Notes under the pieces: model-generated | What the model saw: only the letters and a program-made list of their open reading frames with translations | Databases searched by the model: none | Told to the model about the DNA's origin: nothing | Program-made: the position numbers and the translations under genes | In this document: positions 1 through 7,872 of the stretch, piece by piece | Numbering within the stretch: position 1 is the first letter of the stretch | Layout: the number at the start of each line of letters is the position of its first letter | DNA from: Bradyrhizobium sp. WSM471 | Lineage (GTDB): Bacteria; Pseudomonadota; Alphaproteobacteria; Rhizobiales; Xanthobacteraceae | Reading direction: 5' to 3' | NCBI RefSeq assembly: GCF_000244915.1 | Contig: NZ_CM001442.1 | Location: 248,001-312,000, forward strand | Length of the DNA: 64,000 nucleotides

Positions 1-60
1 TAGCCCTATGTTAGCCAACCGCCGCGAAATTCAGCCCCAATCGGGTAAGGAGACACTCTT

Positions 61-543
61 ATGACCAACGGTAACGGCACCCCTCCCGAGGCGGCCCAGG
101 CTCCCCAGCTCAACGTCCTGGCGCAATATACCAAGGACCTCTCGTTCGAAAATCCGAACGCGCCCAGCTCGCTCCAGCAGCAGAGCCAGCCGCCCCAGAT
201 CAACATCCAGATCAATGTCAGCGCCAACAACCTCAGCGAACAGGAGTTCGAGGTAACGCTGTCGGTCGAGGGCAAAGCCGAGACCGCCGGCAAGATCATG
301 TTCTCGTTCGAGCTCGCTTATGCCGGCGTGTTCCGCATCTCCAACGTGCCGAAGGACAATTTGCATCCGCTGGTCATGATCGAATGCCCGCGCCTGCTGT
401 TCCCGTTCGCCCGTGAGATCATCGCCACTGCCGTGCGCGACGGCGGGTTCCCGCCTTTGATGCTCGACCCGGTCGACTTCGTCGGGCTCTATCGTCAGAA
501 CATGGAGCGGCAAATGGCCGCTCAGCCGAGCGGCCAGGCTTAA
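61..543 (+). CDS. secB: Protein-export chaperone SecB
   Basis: Cytosolic tetrameric chaperone that keeps preproteins unfolded and delivers them to SecA at the Sec translocon. The 160-aa length fits the family (about 155 aa). Visible family features are [10 protein letters not shown] near residues 23-32, the [12 protein letters not shown] block near 108-119 and [13 protein letters not shown] after it. The start is supported by AAGGAG at 47-52, nine bases before the ATG. Its TAA stop overlaps the stop of the convergent dnaQ gene. The 60 bases before it show only the ribosome binding site. SecB beside dnaQ and coaE is the usual origin-proximal order in alphaproteobacteria. Confidence 0.96.
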   Translation: MTNGNGTPPEAAQAPQLNVLAQYTKDLSFENPNAPSSLQQQSQPPQINIQINVSANNLSEQEFEVTLSVEGKAETAGKIMFSFELAYAGVFRISNVPKDNLHPLVMIECPRLLFPFAREIIATAVRDGGFPPLMLDPVDFVGLYRQNMERQMAAQPSGQA

Positions 544-1256
544 CCAGCCGAAGGGGCGGCTGGAGCGGGCAAGAACTCGTTCCAGATCGCCTTGTCGCCG
601 AGCGTTGCGATGAAGGCCCGGTGGGCCTCGCGCTCGGCGTCTGAAATCCGCGGCGTGAGCGGCGCCGGCCGCTGCCGCCGCGGCGCATCGGCAGCTCCAT
701 TGGCACGAGTTTCCTCGGATTCTGAAGCCAGCAGCAGCTGCGATTGCCGCGCCCCGACCAGATCCACATAGACTTCCGCAAGCAACTCGGCGTCGAGCAA
801 TGCGCCGTGTTTGGTGCGGCGTGAATTGTCGATCGCATAGCGCGAGCAGAGATCGTCGAGCCGGTTCGACACGCCGGGATGCTTGCGCCGTGCCAGCAGC
901 AGCGTATCGACCAGCCGCTCACGCGGGATTCCCGGGCGCTTGATCCGGTCGAGCTCGGCATTGATGAAGCTGATGTCGAACGAGGCATTGTGGATCACCA
1001 GCGGCGCGTCGCCGATGAACTCCAGAAAATCGTCGACGACCTCGTGAAACAGCTGCTTCGTCGCCAGAAACTCGGCCGACAGCCCGTGCACCGCAAAGGC
1101 TTCCGCCGGCATGTCCCTTTCGGGATTGATGTAGACGTGGAAACTCTGTCCCGTCGGCATGCGATTGAGCATCTCGACGCAGCCGATTTCGACCAGGCGG
1201 TCTCCCCGCAGCGGATCGAGGCCGGTGGTTTCGGTGTCGAGAACGATTTCGCGCAT
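540..1256 (-). CDS. dnaQ: DNA polymerase III epsilon subunit (3'-5' proofreading exonuclease)
   Basis: Removes misincorporated nucleotides as part of the Pol III core. All exonuclease motifs of the DEDDh type are visible: ExoI DTETTG at residues 7-12, ExoII HNASFD at 89-94, and ExoIII with His150 and Asp155 in HGALLD. The 238-aa length is normal. The reading frame stays open further upstream, but [12 protein letters not shown] is the expected N-terminus, so the ATG at 1256 was chosen. It is the last gene of a probable minus-strand operon ppsR-maf-coaE-dnaQ and converges on secB. Confidence 0.95.
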   Translation of the reverse strand: MREIVLDTETTGLDPLRGDRLVEIGCVEMLNRMPTGQSFHVYINPERDMPAEAFAVHGLSAEFLATKQLFHEVVDDFLEFIGDAPLVIHNASFDISFINAELDRIKRPGIPRERLVDTLLLARRKHPGVSNRLDDLCSRYAIDNSRRTKHGALLDAELLAEVYVDLVGARQSQLLLASESEETRANGAADAPRRQRPAPLTPRISDAEREAHRAFIATLGDKAIWNEFLPAPAAPSAG

Positions 1257-1284
1257 GATCCAAGAAGCCGTGTCAGGCGGCGAA

Positions 1285-1884
1285 TCAGGCGCGCCGCTGC
1301 GGCATCTTAACGACCTCGGCCAGGATGTGCGCGATTTGGGCGCGCACCGGCTCGAGTCCATGCGACGTATCCACCACGAAATCAGCACGCTTGCGCTTTT
1401 CCGCGTCGGGGGTCTGCTTGGCGATGATGGCGTCGAGCTTGGCCTCGTCCATCGTGCCGCGCGCCAGCACCCGCTCGCGCTGCAGTTCCGGAGACGTCGT
1501 CACGACGACCACGGCATCGACCCGCGTCTGGCCGCCCGTCTCGAACAGCAGCGGAATGTCCAGCACCACGACCGGCGTGTTGGCGGCTTCTGCGTCGGCG
1601 AAGAATTTTTTCCGGGAAGCACCGAGCATCGGATGGACGATCTGCTCGAGCTGCTTGATGGCGGCAGCATCGTGCACCACACGCGCCGACAGTTTTGGCC
1701 GATCGACCTTGCCGTTGGCAGTGGTGCCGGGGAAGGCGGCCTCGATCGCGGGTGCAGCCTCGCCCTCATAGAGCTGATGGACGGCGGCATCGGCATCGTA
1801 GACAGGGACGCCGGCCTCCGCGAATAGTTTCGCAGTGGTGGATTTGCCCATCCCGATCGAGCCGGTCAGTCCCAGGATCCGCAT
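1285..1884 (-). CDS. coaE: Dephospho-CoA kinase
   Basis: Catalyses the last step of coenzyme A synthesis, ATP-dependent phosphorylation of the ribose 3'-hydroxyl of dephospho-CoA. The N-terminus [16 protein letters not shown] contains the Walker A P-loop (GSIGMGKST, residues 8-16), followed by the family's [16 protein letters not shown] substrate region. The product is 199 aa, normal for the family. An upstream in-frame ATG at 1911 would add nine residues and overlap maf, so the ATG at 1884 is preferred. Only 28 bp separate it from dnaQ and 23 bp from maf, consistent with one operon. Confidence 0.94.
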   Translation of the reverse strand: MRILGLTGSIGMGKSTTAKLFAEAGVPVYDADAAVHQLYEGEAAPAIEAAFPGTTANGKVDRPKLSARVVHDAAAIKQLEQIVHPMLGASRKKFFADAEAANTPVVVLDIPLLFETGGQTRVDAVVVVTTSPELQRERVLARGTMDEAKLDAIIAKQTPDAEKRKRADFVVDTSHGLEPVRAQIAHILAEVVKMPQRRA

Positions 1885-1907
1885 CAACGCCCAGCCATCT
1901 CTGCCAT

Positions 1908-2516
1908 TCACACCGCAACTAGCCGCTCGCGCCGCAGGAATGCAAGCAGCGGCAGCAACGGCAAGCCGAGGATGGTGAAGTGGTCACCCTCGATACGCTC
2001 GAACAAATGGATACCCAGACTTTCGAGCTGATAACCGCCGACGCTGGTAGTGACGGCATCGCCGGCGGTGTCGAGATAGGCCGAAAGCTCGGCGTCGGTC
2101 ATCTGCCGCATGGTGAGGCGGGCGACGGAGACGTCCTCGAAGATGATCTCACCGTCGCGTGCTATCGCCACGGCGGAATTCAGCTCATGGCTATGTCCGG
2201 AGAGATCGCGCAGTTGCGCCAGCGCCTCGGCGCGGCCCGCGGGCTTGTTGAAGAGGCGATCGCCAAGCGCCAGCGTTTGATCCGCACCGATGACGGTGCT
2301 TCCGGCGTGATGGGCCGAGACTGCCTTGGCCTTTTCGCGCGCCAGCAGCAGGGCTATCTCGCGCGGGTTCGAAAGTCCGGAGGCGGCCTGGATACCGCGC
2401 TCGTCGATATCAGCCGTGATCGCCTTGAACTCGAGCCCGGCATTGGCCAGCAGCATCTTTCGCGCGTTGCTCTGCGAGGCCAGGATCAACGAAGATTTGC
2501 CGAGCCAGAGACCCAT
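1908..2516 (-). CDS. maf: Maf/HAM1-like nucleoside triphosphate pyrophosphatase
   Basis: Maf proteins hydrolyse nucleoside triphosphates, including modified ones, to monophosphates, a housekeeping role. The 202-aa protein shows the N-terminal [18 protein letters not shown] segment, [16 protein letters not shown] and the [14 protein letters not shown] block. The usual S-x-SPRR signature is replaced here by SQSNARK, so one normally conserved basic position is shifted in character. The family assignment is firm, but the exact nucleotide preference cannot be read. It lies 7 bp downstream of ppsR on the same strand. Confidence 0.9.
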   Translation of the reverse strand: MGLWLGKSSLILASQSNARKMLLANAGLEFKAITADIDERGIQAASGLSNPREIALLLAREKAKAVSAHHAGSTVIGADQTLALGDRLFNKPAGRAEALAQLRDLSGHSHELNSAVAIARDGEIIFEDVSVARLTMRQMTDAELSAYLDTAGDAVTTSVGGYQLESLGIHLFERIEGDHFTILGLPLLPLLAFLRRERLVAV

Positions 2517-2523
2517 CGCGAAA

Positions 2524-3363
2524 CTATTCAGAAGGCCGGTTACGCTGGCGATCGCTGTAGAGTTTCATGATCGCCGCGGCGGTTTCCTCGATCGAGCGCC
2601 GCGTGACGTCGAGCAGTGGCCAATCGTGCTTGGCGCTCAGCTTGCGGGCAAATGCGACCTCCTCGGCAACCGACTGCTTGTCGGTATAGGTGTCGCTGCT
2701 GGAATCGGCGCCCATGGAGAGCAGGCGGTTCGTGCGCACCTGGATCAAGCGTTCCGGCGTCGCATGCAAGCTCACCACCAGCGGTCGCGTCAACGTTTCC
2801 AGTTGCGACGGCACCGGAATGCCGGGAACCAGCGGCACGTTGGCGGTGCGGATGCCCCGGTTGGCAAGGTAGATCGACGTCGGGGTCTTGGAGGTGCGGG
2901 AGACACCGACGAGCACCACATCCGCATCGTCCAGCCCTTCGACATGCTGGCCGTCATCATGGATCATCGTGTAGTTCAACGCGTCGATGCGCTTGAAGTA
3001 TTCGGCATTGAGCACGTGCTGGGCACCGACCCGGCCGGTCGTGGCGGCTCCGAGATACGCCTCGAACAACTGCATCACCGGCCCAATGATCGACAGGCTC
3101 GGAACATTGATCCCCTTGCACTTGTCCTCGAGCCTGGAAACCAGATCCTTCTCGAGCAGCGTGAACAGCACGATTCCCGGTGCTTCCTCGATCTCGTCGA
3201 GCACGCGATCGAGCTGTTTCTGGCTGCGCACCAGCGGATAGACGTGCTCGACCGGTGTCACGTTGGCGTACTGGGCGGCAACGGCGCGGGCGACCGTGAT
3301 CAGCGTCTCACCGGTGGAGTCGGACACGAGGTGCAGATGGAAATAATTGCTCGAGGTCGGCAC
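2524..3363 (-). CDS. ppsR: Pyruvate,phosphate dikinase regulatory protein (DUF299 kinase/pyrophosphorylase)
   Basis: Bifunctional serine/threonine kinase and phosphorylase family acting on pyruvate,phosphate dikinase or PEP synthase. The protein is 279 aa, begins with the family's [12 protein letters not shown] segment and carries a P-loop-like [11 protein letters not shown] at about residues 153-163. It is the first gene of the minus-strand operon and reads away from the gene-free stretch proposed here as oriC. In Caulobacter and Rickettsia this same family borders the origin, from established knowledge of those genomes. Confidence 0.93.
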   Translation of the reverse strand: MPTSSNYFHLHLVSDSTGETLITVARAVAAQYANVTPVEHVYPLVRSQKQLDRVLDEIEEAPGIVLFTLLEKDLVSRLEDKCKGINVPSLSIIGPVMQLFEAYLGAATTGRVGAQHVLNAEYFKRIDALNYTMIHDDGQHVEGLDDADVVLVGVSRTSKTPTSIYLANRGIRTANVPLVPGIPVPSQLETLTRPLVVSLHATPERLIQVRTNRLLSMGADSSSDTYTDKQSVAEEVAFARKLSAKHDWPLLDVTRRSIEETAAAIMKLYSDRQRNRPSE

Positions 3364-3666
3364 AAAAGCCCTTTGTATGAAACCGGTTTGGTTTGTGGAT
3401 TTCTGTGGACCTTAACCGCTCGGAAAGGGATGTGCGACACCGGGGGCGGGACAAGTGCCAATTTTCTTCACACCACTGCCCTTGAGAACAAGTTCGGCGG
3501 CCTGCCGAAAGGGAAACGGGATTGTGCCGATAACCCTCTTGATAAGCTGCCGACAGAAACGCGCAAGCCTTTGAAGCTGACCGGCTTATCGAAAGCGGCC
3601 AGAGCTATCAGAGGATATGTTGATGGATGTGAACAAGCGCGTGTGAACGGGCGGACGGAAATGTGT

Positions 3667-3718
3667 GAGTCCAATTCACCGTCACATAGACTCAAACCTT
3701 AAGAATCTAAGATTCTTA
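3667..3718. promoter_or_regulatory. Cluster of four GANTC (CcrM-type) methylation sites with an AT-rich inverted repeat
   Basis: GAGTC (3667-3671), GACTC (3689-3693), GAATC (3703-3707) and GATTC (3711-3715) lie within 49 bp, one of each possible GANTC form. The last two are inside a perfect inverted repeat with 8-bp arms, TAAGAATC and GATTCTTA, at 3700-3707 and 3711-3718, with a TAA spacer. GANTC is the target of CcrM, the cell-cycle methyltransferase of alphaproteobacteria. The methylation role is inferred. Confidence 0.6.
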
Positions 3719-3761
3719 TTGGAGAAGGGCGCTACGGACGGATATGTGTGCAGGTAAGACC

Positions 3762-3776
3762 TTAACGAGTTCTTAC
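3762..3776 (+). promoter_or_regulatory. CtrA-like binding site
   Basis: TTAA, seven bases, then TTAC, matching the CtrA consensus TTAA-N7-TTAA at seven of eight fixed positions. It lies 47 bp upstream of hemJ inside the proposed origin, where CtrA sites occur in Caulobacter. A single near-match could be chance. Confidence 0.35.
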
Positions 3777-3822
3777 TATCCCCAGCGTTCCCTTCGGCTG
3801 GGCGGCAATCCGGACCCCAGAC

Positions 3823-4257
3823 ATGTTTGAAGACGTCTATCTCTGGATCAAGGCGTTGCATGTAATCGCCGTCATCTCCTGGATGGCGGGCATGCTCTAT
3901 TTGCCCCGACTGTTCGTTTATCATTGCGAGGCCGAAATCGGCTCGAAGCAGTCGGAAACGTTCAAGATCATGGAACGGCGGCTGTTCAAGGCGATCATCA
4001 ACCCCGCCATGATCGTGACCTGGCTCGCTGGGCTCTATCTCGCTTGGGCTGGACACTGGTTCACTTTCGGCTGGCTGCACGTAAAACTGGCACTGGTCCT
4101 GGCGATGTCGGCGGTCCACGGCTTTTTTTCGCGCTGGTTGAAGGATTTCGCGGCGGACCGGCGCCCCCGGAGCCAGAAATTCTATCGGATTATCAATGAG
4201 GTACCTACTGCCTTGATGATTCTGATCGTCATCATGGTGATCGTGAAGCCGTTCTAG
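3823..4257 (+). CDS. hemJ: Protoporphyrinogen IX oxidase HemJ
   Basis: Integral membrane enzyme that oxidises protoporphyrinogen IX to protoporphyrin IX in haem synthesis. The 144-aa protein has about four hydrophobic segments and the family N-terminus with conserved histidines His13 (ALHVIAVISWMAGM) and His34 (YLPRLFVYH), plus the basic C-terminal half ending in IIMVIVKPF. It is the first rightward gene from the proposed origin. HemE, commonly upstream of it in alphaproteobacteria, is not present here. The 247 bases after it before rho contain no further gene and probably hold the rho leader and promoter. Confidence 0.92.
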   Translation: MFEDVYLWIKALHVIAVISWMAGMLYLPRLFVYHCEAEIGSKQSETFKIMERRLFKAIINPAMIVTWLAGLYLAWAGHWFTFGWLHVKLALVLAMSAVHGFFSRWLKDFAADRRPRSQKFYRIINEVPTALMILIVIMVIVKPF

Positions 4258-4504
4258 GCAGGGGTCGCGAACAATCGCTCAGTGCTTCTGCTTGCGGAGT
4301 GAGAGGCGATTTTCTATATTAGCAATATCCCACCCAACGCAGGCGGATGTGGTCGTGTCTGAGCTTTCCAGAGGCCGGACACCCCATCAGGTTTGAAGCC
4401 TCACCGGCGCTCTCCTTGCCAGACCTGCGGACCTTACCTTTTCGCGTCCGCATTTCAGAGCCTCCTCGCACCCCCCTCCCAGGTTACCCCACAGGACCAC
4501 CCCA

Positions 4505-5770
4505 ATGCGGGAAATCAAACTTCAGGACCTCAAGTCGAAGACGCCGGCCGAGCTCGTCTCGTTCGCGGAAGAGAACGGGGTCGAGAATGCCAGCACCATG
4601 CGCAAGCAGGAGCTGCTGTTCGCCATCCTCAAGCAGCTTGCGCTCGCCGAAACCGACATCGTCGGCGAAGGCGTCGTCGAGGTTCTCTCCGACGGCTTCG
4701 GCTTCCTCCGCTCGCCCGATGCGAATTATCTGCCGGGCCCGGACGATATCTACGTTTCGCCCTCGCAGATCCGCCGTTTTGGCCTGCGCACCGGCGACAC
4801 CATCGAAGGCCACATCCGCAGCCCGAAGGAGGGCGAGCGCTATTTCGCACTGCTGAAGGTCAACACGCTCAATTTCGAGGACCCAGAAAAGGCCAAGCAC
4901 AAGGTCAATTTCGACAACCTCACGCCGCTGTTTCCGAATCAGCGCTTCCGCATGGAAATCGACGATCCGACGCGGAAAGACCTGTCTGCAAGGGTGATCG
5001 ACATCGTCGCGCCTATCGGCAAGGGCCAGCGCGCTCTGATCGTCGCGCCGCCGCGCACGGGTAAAACCGTGCTGATGCAGAACATCGCGCACTCGATCGC
5101 GCATAATCATCCCGAGTGCTATCTGATCGTGCTCCTGATCGACGAACGTCCGGAAGAAGTCACGGACATGCAGCGCTCGGTGAAGGGCGAGGTCGTCTCC
5201 TCGACCTTCGACGAGCCGGCGGTGCGCCATGTCCAGGTCGCCGAGATGGTGATCGAGAAGGCCAAGCGTCTGGTCGAGCATGGCCGCGACGTCGTGATCC
5301 TGCTCGACTCCATCACGCGCCTCGGCCGCGCCTACAACACCGTGGTCCCGTCATCGGGCAAGGTGCTGACCGGCGGTGTCGATGCCAACGCGCTGCAGCG
5401 GCCGAAGAGGTTCTTCGGCGCCGCCCGCAACATCGAAGAGGGCGGCTCGCTGACGATCATCGCGACCGCGCTGGTCGATACCGGCAGCCGCATGGACGAA
5501 GTGATCTTCGAAGAGTTCAAGGGCACCGGTAACTCCGAGCTGATCCTCGATCGCAAGGTTTCGGACAAGCGGACCTTCCCGGCGATCGACATTTCGCGCT
5601 CCGGCACCCGCAAGGAAGAGCTGATCACCGATCCGGTAGTCCTGAAGAAAATGTACGTGCTCCGCCGCATCCTGAATCCGATGGGAACGATGGACGGAAT
5701 CGACTTCCTGCTCGACAAACTGCGCTCGACCAAGAGCAATTCCGAGTTCTTCGACTCGATGAACACCTGA
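4505..5770 (+). CDS. rho: Transcription termination factor Rho
   Basis: Hexameric RNA-dependent ATPase and helicase that terminates transcription. The 421-aa protein has the Rho N-terminal helical domain (about 1-45), an RNA-binding cold-shock-like fold with DGFGFLRS at 63-70, Walker A APPRTGKT at 181-188, LLDSITR as Walker B, and the Q/R-loop region [15 protein letters not shown]. It ends in FFDSMNT, as expected. The start [10 protein letters not shown] matches the family. An intrinsic terminator hairpin follows about 20 bp after the stop. Confidence 0.98.
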   Translation: MREIKLQDLKSKTPAELVSFAEENGVENASTMRKQELLFAILKQLALAETDIVGEGVVEVLSDGFGFLRSPDANYLPGPDDIYVSPSQIRRFGLRTGDTIEGHIRSPKEGERYFALLKVNTLNFEDPEKAKHKVNFDNLTPLFPNQRFRMEIDDPTRKDLSARVIDIVAPIGKGQRALIVAPPRTGKTVLMQNIAHSIAHNHPECYLIVLLIDERPEEVTDMQRSVKGEVVSSTFDEPAVRHVQVAEMVIEKAKRLVEHGRDVVILLDSITRLGRAYNTVVPSSGKVLTGGVDANALQRPKRFFGAARNIEEGGSLTIIATALVDTGSRMDEVIFEEFKGTGNSELILDRKVSDKRTFPAIDISRSGTRKEELITDPVVLKKMYVLRRILNPMGTMDGIDFLLDKLRSTKSNSEFFDSMNT

Positions 5771-5790
5771 TTGCAGTGCAGCATGATCAA

Positions 5791-5817
5791 AGGGCGCCTT
5801 CGGGCGCCCTTTTCTTT
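5791..5817 (+). terminator. Rho-independent terminator after rho
   Basis: Perfect 8-bp stem AGGGCGCC/GGCGCCCT with a TTCG tetraloop (5791-5810), followed by TTTCTTT. It lies 20 bp after the rho stop. Beyond it, to the mnmE promoter, I see no gene. Confidence 0.9.
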
Positions 5818-5990
5818 GTGCGGCTTTGTTGCAGCGGAGCTGCAGCATGGCGCGGCGTTTGTCGTCTGGAGTAGGGGCCGTATAAGCCTTTGATATTATT
5901 TATGAATATATGGGCCGAGGGACGCCGCTCATTCCGTTGGAAGTGCTTTTTGCAGCAGACGCTCGCGAGTTTATTGCATCGCACTATAGG

Positions 5991-6019
5991 TTTTGCTGCG
6001 GGAATCGGTGCAGTATAAT
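5991..6019 (+). promoter_or_regulatory. Possible sigma-70-type promoter for mnmE
   Basis: A perfect TATAAT occurs at 6014-6019, with a weak -35 candidate TTTTGC at 5991-5996 (17-bp spacing). A 12-bp palindrome AATCGCGCGATT (6017-6028) overlaps the -10 and predicted start and could bind a regulator. The leader to the mnmE ATG would be about 55 nt. High-GC alphaproteobacteria often have degenerate promoters, so this is tentative. Confidence 0.4.
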
Positions 6020-6080
6020 CGCGCGATTTGTCAGCCGAAACGGATGTTTGCCTTTTCCCTTTCAGCCGGACAAATAGGCC

Positions 6081-7439
6081 ATGCATCCGCGAGACCAGAC
6101 CATCTTTGCGCTGTCGTCCGGCCGTCCGCCGAGCGCGCTCGCGGTGGTGCGCGTCTCCGGGCCAGGCGCCAGCCTGGTGCTGACGACGCTGGCAGGCAAG
6201 CTGCCGGCGCCGAGGCAGGCCAGTCGCCGACTCCTTCATGACGGCGCGGGCCAGCCGATCGACGATTCGGTGGTGCTGTGGTTTCCGGGGCCCGCCAGCG
6301 CGACCGGCGAGGACGTCGCCGAATTTCATGTCCATGGCGGCCGCGCGGTGCTGGCCGCACTCTTCGCCGCAATTTCCATAATTCCGAATATGCGCGCCGC
6401 CGAGCCCGGCGAATTCACGCGGCGCGCCTTCGAGAACGGCAAGCTCGACCTGACCGAGGCGGAGGGCCTCGACGATCTCATTCACGCCGACACCGACCGC
6501 CAGCGCCGCCAGGCGTTGCGGCAGTTGCAGGGTCTCCTCGGCGATCGCGCGCGCGACTGGCGCGAGCGCATCATCGAGGCTTCGGCCTTGATCGAGGCCG
6601 GCATCGATTTCTCCGATGAGGGCGATGTGCCCGCCGAGTTGATGGCGCCTGCGGTCAAGGCGATCAGTGCGCTGCATGACGAAATAGCAGAAGTCCTTGC
6701 GGCACAGGGACAGGCTGAACGCTTGCGCGACGGCCTGGTAGTAGCGATCGCGGGCGAGCCGAATGTCGGCAAATCGACGCTGATCAACCAGCTCGCGCGC
6801 CGCGACGTCGCAATCGTCTCGCCGCATGCCGGCACGACACGCGATGTGATTGAGGTGCAGCTCGATCTCGACGGCTATCCCGTCACGGTGATCGACACCG
6901 CCGGCATTCGCGAGACCGACGATCCGGTCGAGCAGGAGGGTGTACGCAGGGCGCGAGCCCGAGCCGAAGATGCCGACCTCGTGTTGTGGCTGGTGGAGGC
7001 GGGGCGCGCTGTCGATCCGGCCGCGATACCGTCGCTGGGGAAGTCCGGCAACGCAGGCAGTCGTTCCGGCGGCTCGGTCTGGATCGTGCGCAACAAGATC
7101 GATCTCAGCGGGGTCGGGGACGTGGGGCCCCGAGATGAGTTCGGAATCGCAGCGAGCCGGGGCGACGGCATTCCCGAACTGGTCGATGCGCTCGTGAAAT
7201 TCGCCGCCGAGTTTTTCGGAACGATCGAGGGGGCGTTGGTGACCCGGGCCCGGCAGCGGGATCTGCTGCGCCGGGCATCGGACAGCTTGCGTCGGAGTCT
7301 GGAGCTTGTAGAACACGGCGAGGAGCTTGCCGCCGAGGAGCTGCGGGCTGCCGCCTATGCCTTGGGCCGTCTGCTGGGTCGGGTGGATGTCGAGGACGTC
7401 CTAGGGGCCATTTTCCAGAAATTCTGTGTTGGAAAGTAG
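6081..7439 (+). CDS. mnmE: tRNA uridine-5-carboxymethylaminomethyl(34) synthesis GTPase MnmE
   Basis: With MnmG, modifies the wobble uridine (U34) of certain tRNAs, using GTP hydrolysis and a folate one-carbon unit. The 452-aa protein has the N-terminal folate-binding domain (about 1-120), a helical domain interrupted by a Ras-like G domain with P-loop GEPNVGKS at 225-232 and [10 protein letters not shown] as switch II, and the diagnostic C-terminal Cys motif CVGK at 449-452. It is first in the run mnmE-mnmG-rsmG-parA-parB. The 433-bp gap to mnmG holds three parS sites and a dispersed repeat. Confidence 0.97.
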   Translation: MHPRDQTIFALSSGRPPSALAVVRVSGPGASLVLTTLAGKLPAPRQASRRLLHDGAGQPIDDSVVLWFPGPASATGEDVAEFHVHGGRAVLAALFAAISIIPNMRAAEPGEFTRRAFENGKLDLTEAEGLDDLIHADTDRQRRQALRQLQGLLGDRARDWRERIIEASALIEAGIDFSDEGDVPAELMAPAVKAISALHDEIAEVLAAQGQAERLRDGLVVAIAGEPNVGKSTLINQLARRDVAIVSPHAGTTRDVIEVQLDLDGYPVTVIDTAGIRETDDPVEQEGVRRARARAEDADLVLWLVEAGRAVDPAAIPSLGKSGNAGSRSGGSVWIVRNKIDLSGVGDVGPRDEFGIAASRGDGIPELVDALVKFAAEFFGTIEGALVTRARQRDLLRRASDSLRRSLELVEHGEELAAEELRAAAYALGRLLGRVDVEDVLGAIFQKFCVGK

Positions 7440-7482
7440 CGCTAGTTCTTCATTGTAGAACTAGCCTTTGTTCCACTTCTTC

Positions 7483-7498
7483 CGTTTCACGTGAAACA
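7483..7498. promoter_or_regulatory. parS centromere site 1
   Basis: CGTTTCACGTGAAACA, containing the perfect 14-bp palindrome GTTTCACGTGAAAC, 15 of 16 to the universal parS consensus. It is the chromosomal ParB loading site. It lies in the mnmE-mnmG gap, about 4 kb from parB. Confidence 0.93.
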
Positions 7499-7516
7499 GG
7501 GCAGGTCGTTCCCAGA

Positions 7517-7532
7517 TGTTTCACGTGAAACG
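7517..7532. promoter_or_regulatory. parS centromere site 2
   Basis: TGTTTCACGTGAAACG, with a perfect 14-bp core and 15 of 16 to consensus, 34 bp from site 1 (about three helical turns). Confidence 0.93.
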
Positions 7533-7746
7533 TCTCCATCACCCAATTTCTCCGGCCTGAAACGTAGCAGCTAAGGAGCGGGTGAGCGGAGAGATCCGGA
7601 TCAATCCTCTCGCGCTGATAGGGGTATGCCGCTGCCATCGCTTCGGAGACCGGCCTGTATCTGGGCATTACGACCTCCGGTCGATGCCCTTATCCTTCGA
7701 GAGCCCCGTTTTCTCTCACTGAAAACCGTAATCTTTCCAAGGGCCA

Positions 7747-7774
7747 TTCTACTGTGCATGGGGTTGTTTTCGCG
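7747..7774 (+). repeat. 28-bp dispersed repeat, copy 1
   Basis: The sequence starting TTCTACTGTGCATGGGGTTG and ending TTTTCGCG is identical over 28 bp to 44973-45000 in the same orientation. Both copies are intergenic. This one lies between parS sites 2 and 3 upstream of mnmG. Its function is unknown. Confidence 0.85.
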
Positions 7775-7800
7775 GAAAATACTTGGGCTTCGCCTTGCCC

Positions 7801-7816
7801 CGTTTCACGTGAAACA
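7801..7816. promoter_or_regulatory. parS centromere site 3
   Basis: CGTTTCACGTGAAACA, with a perfect 14-bp core, 57 bp before the mnmG start. ParB bound here could also affect mnmG transcription. Confidence 0.93.
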
Positions 7817-7872
7817 ACCGCCCCCTCCAGTTTCCACTTCCGGCTTCCCCGCCTCTGAGTTAGAAGTCCGCC

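Larger units (their letters stand above)
3364..3822. other. Candidate chromosomal replication origin (oriC)
   Basis: A 459-bp stretch without a credible gene, between the DUF299 gene (leftward) and hemJ (rightward). Gene direction diverges here: the operon to the left is on the minus strand, and everything from hemJ through parB is on the plus strand. DnaA-box-like 9-mers occur at 3394-3402 and 3404-3412 (TGTGGA cores one helical turn apart), 3464-3472 (TTCTTCACA) and 3628-3636 (TGTGAACAA, 8 of 9 to the reverse consensus). Four GANTC sites lie at 3667-3715 and a CtrA-like site at 3762-3776. The parAB/parS locus is nearby. No box is perfect, so this is inference from context plus motifs. Confidence 0.6.
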
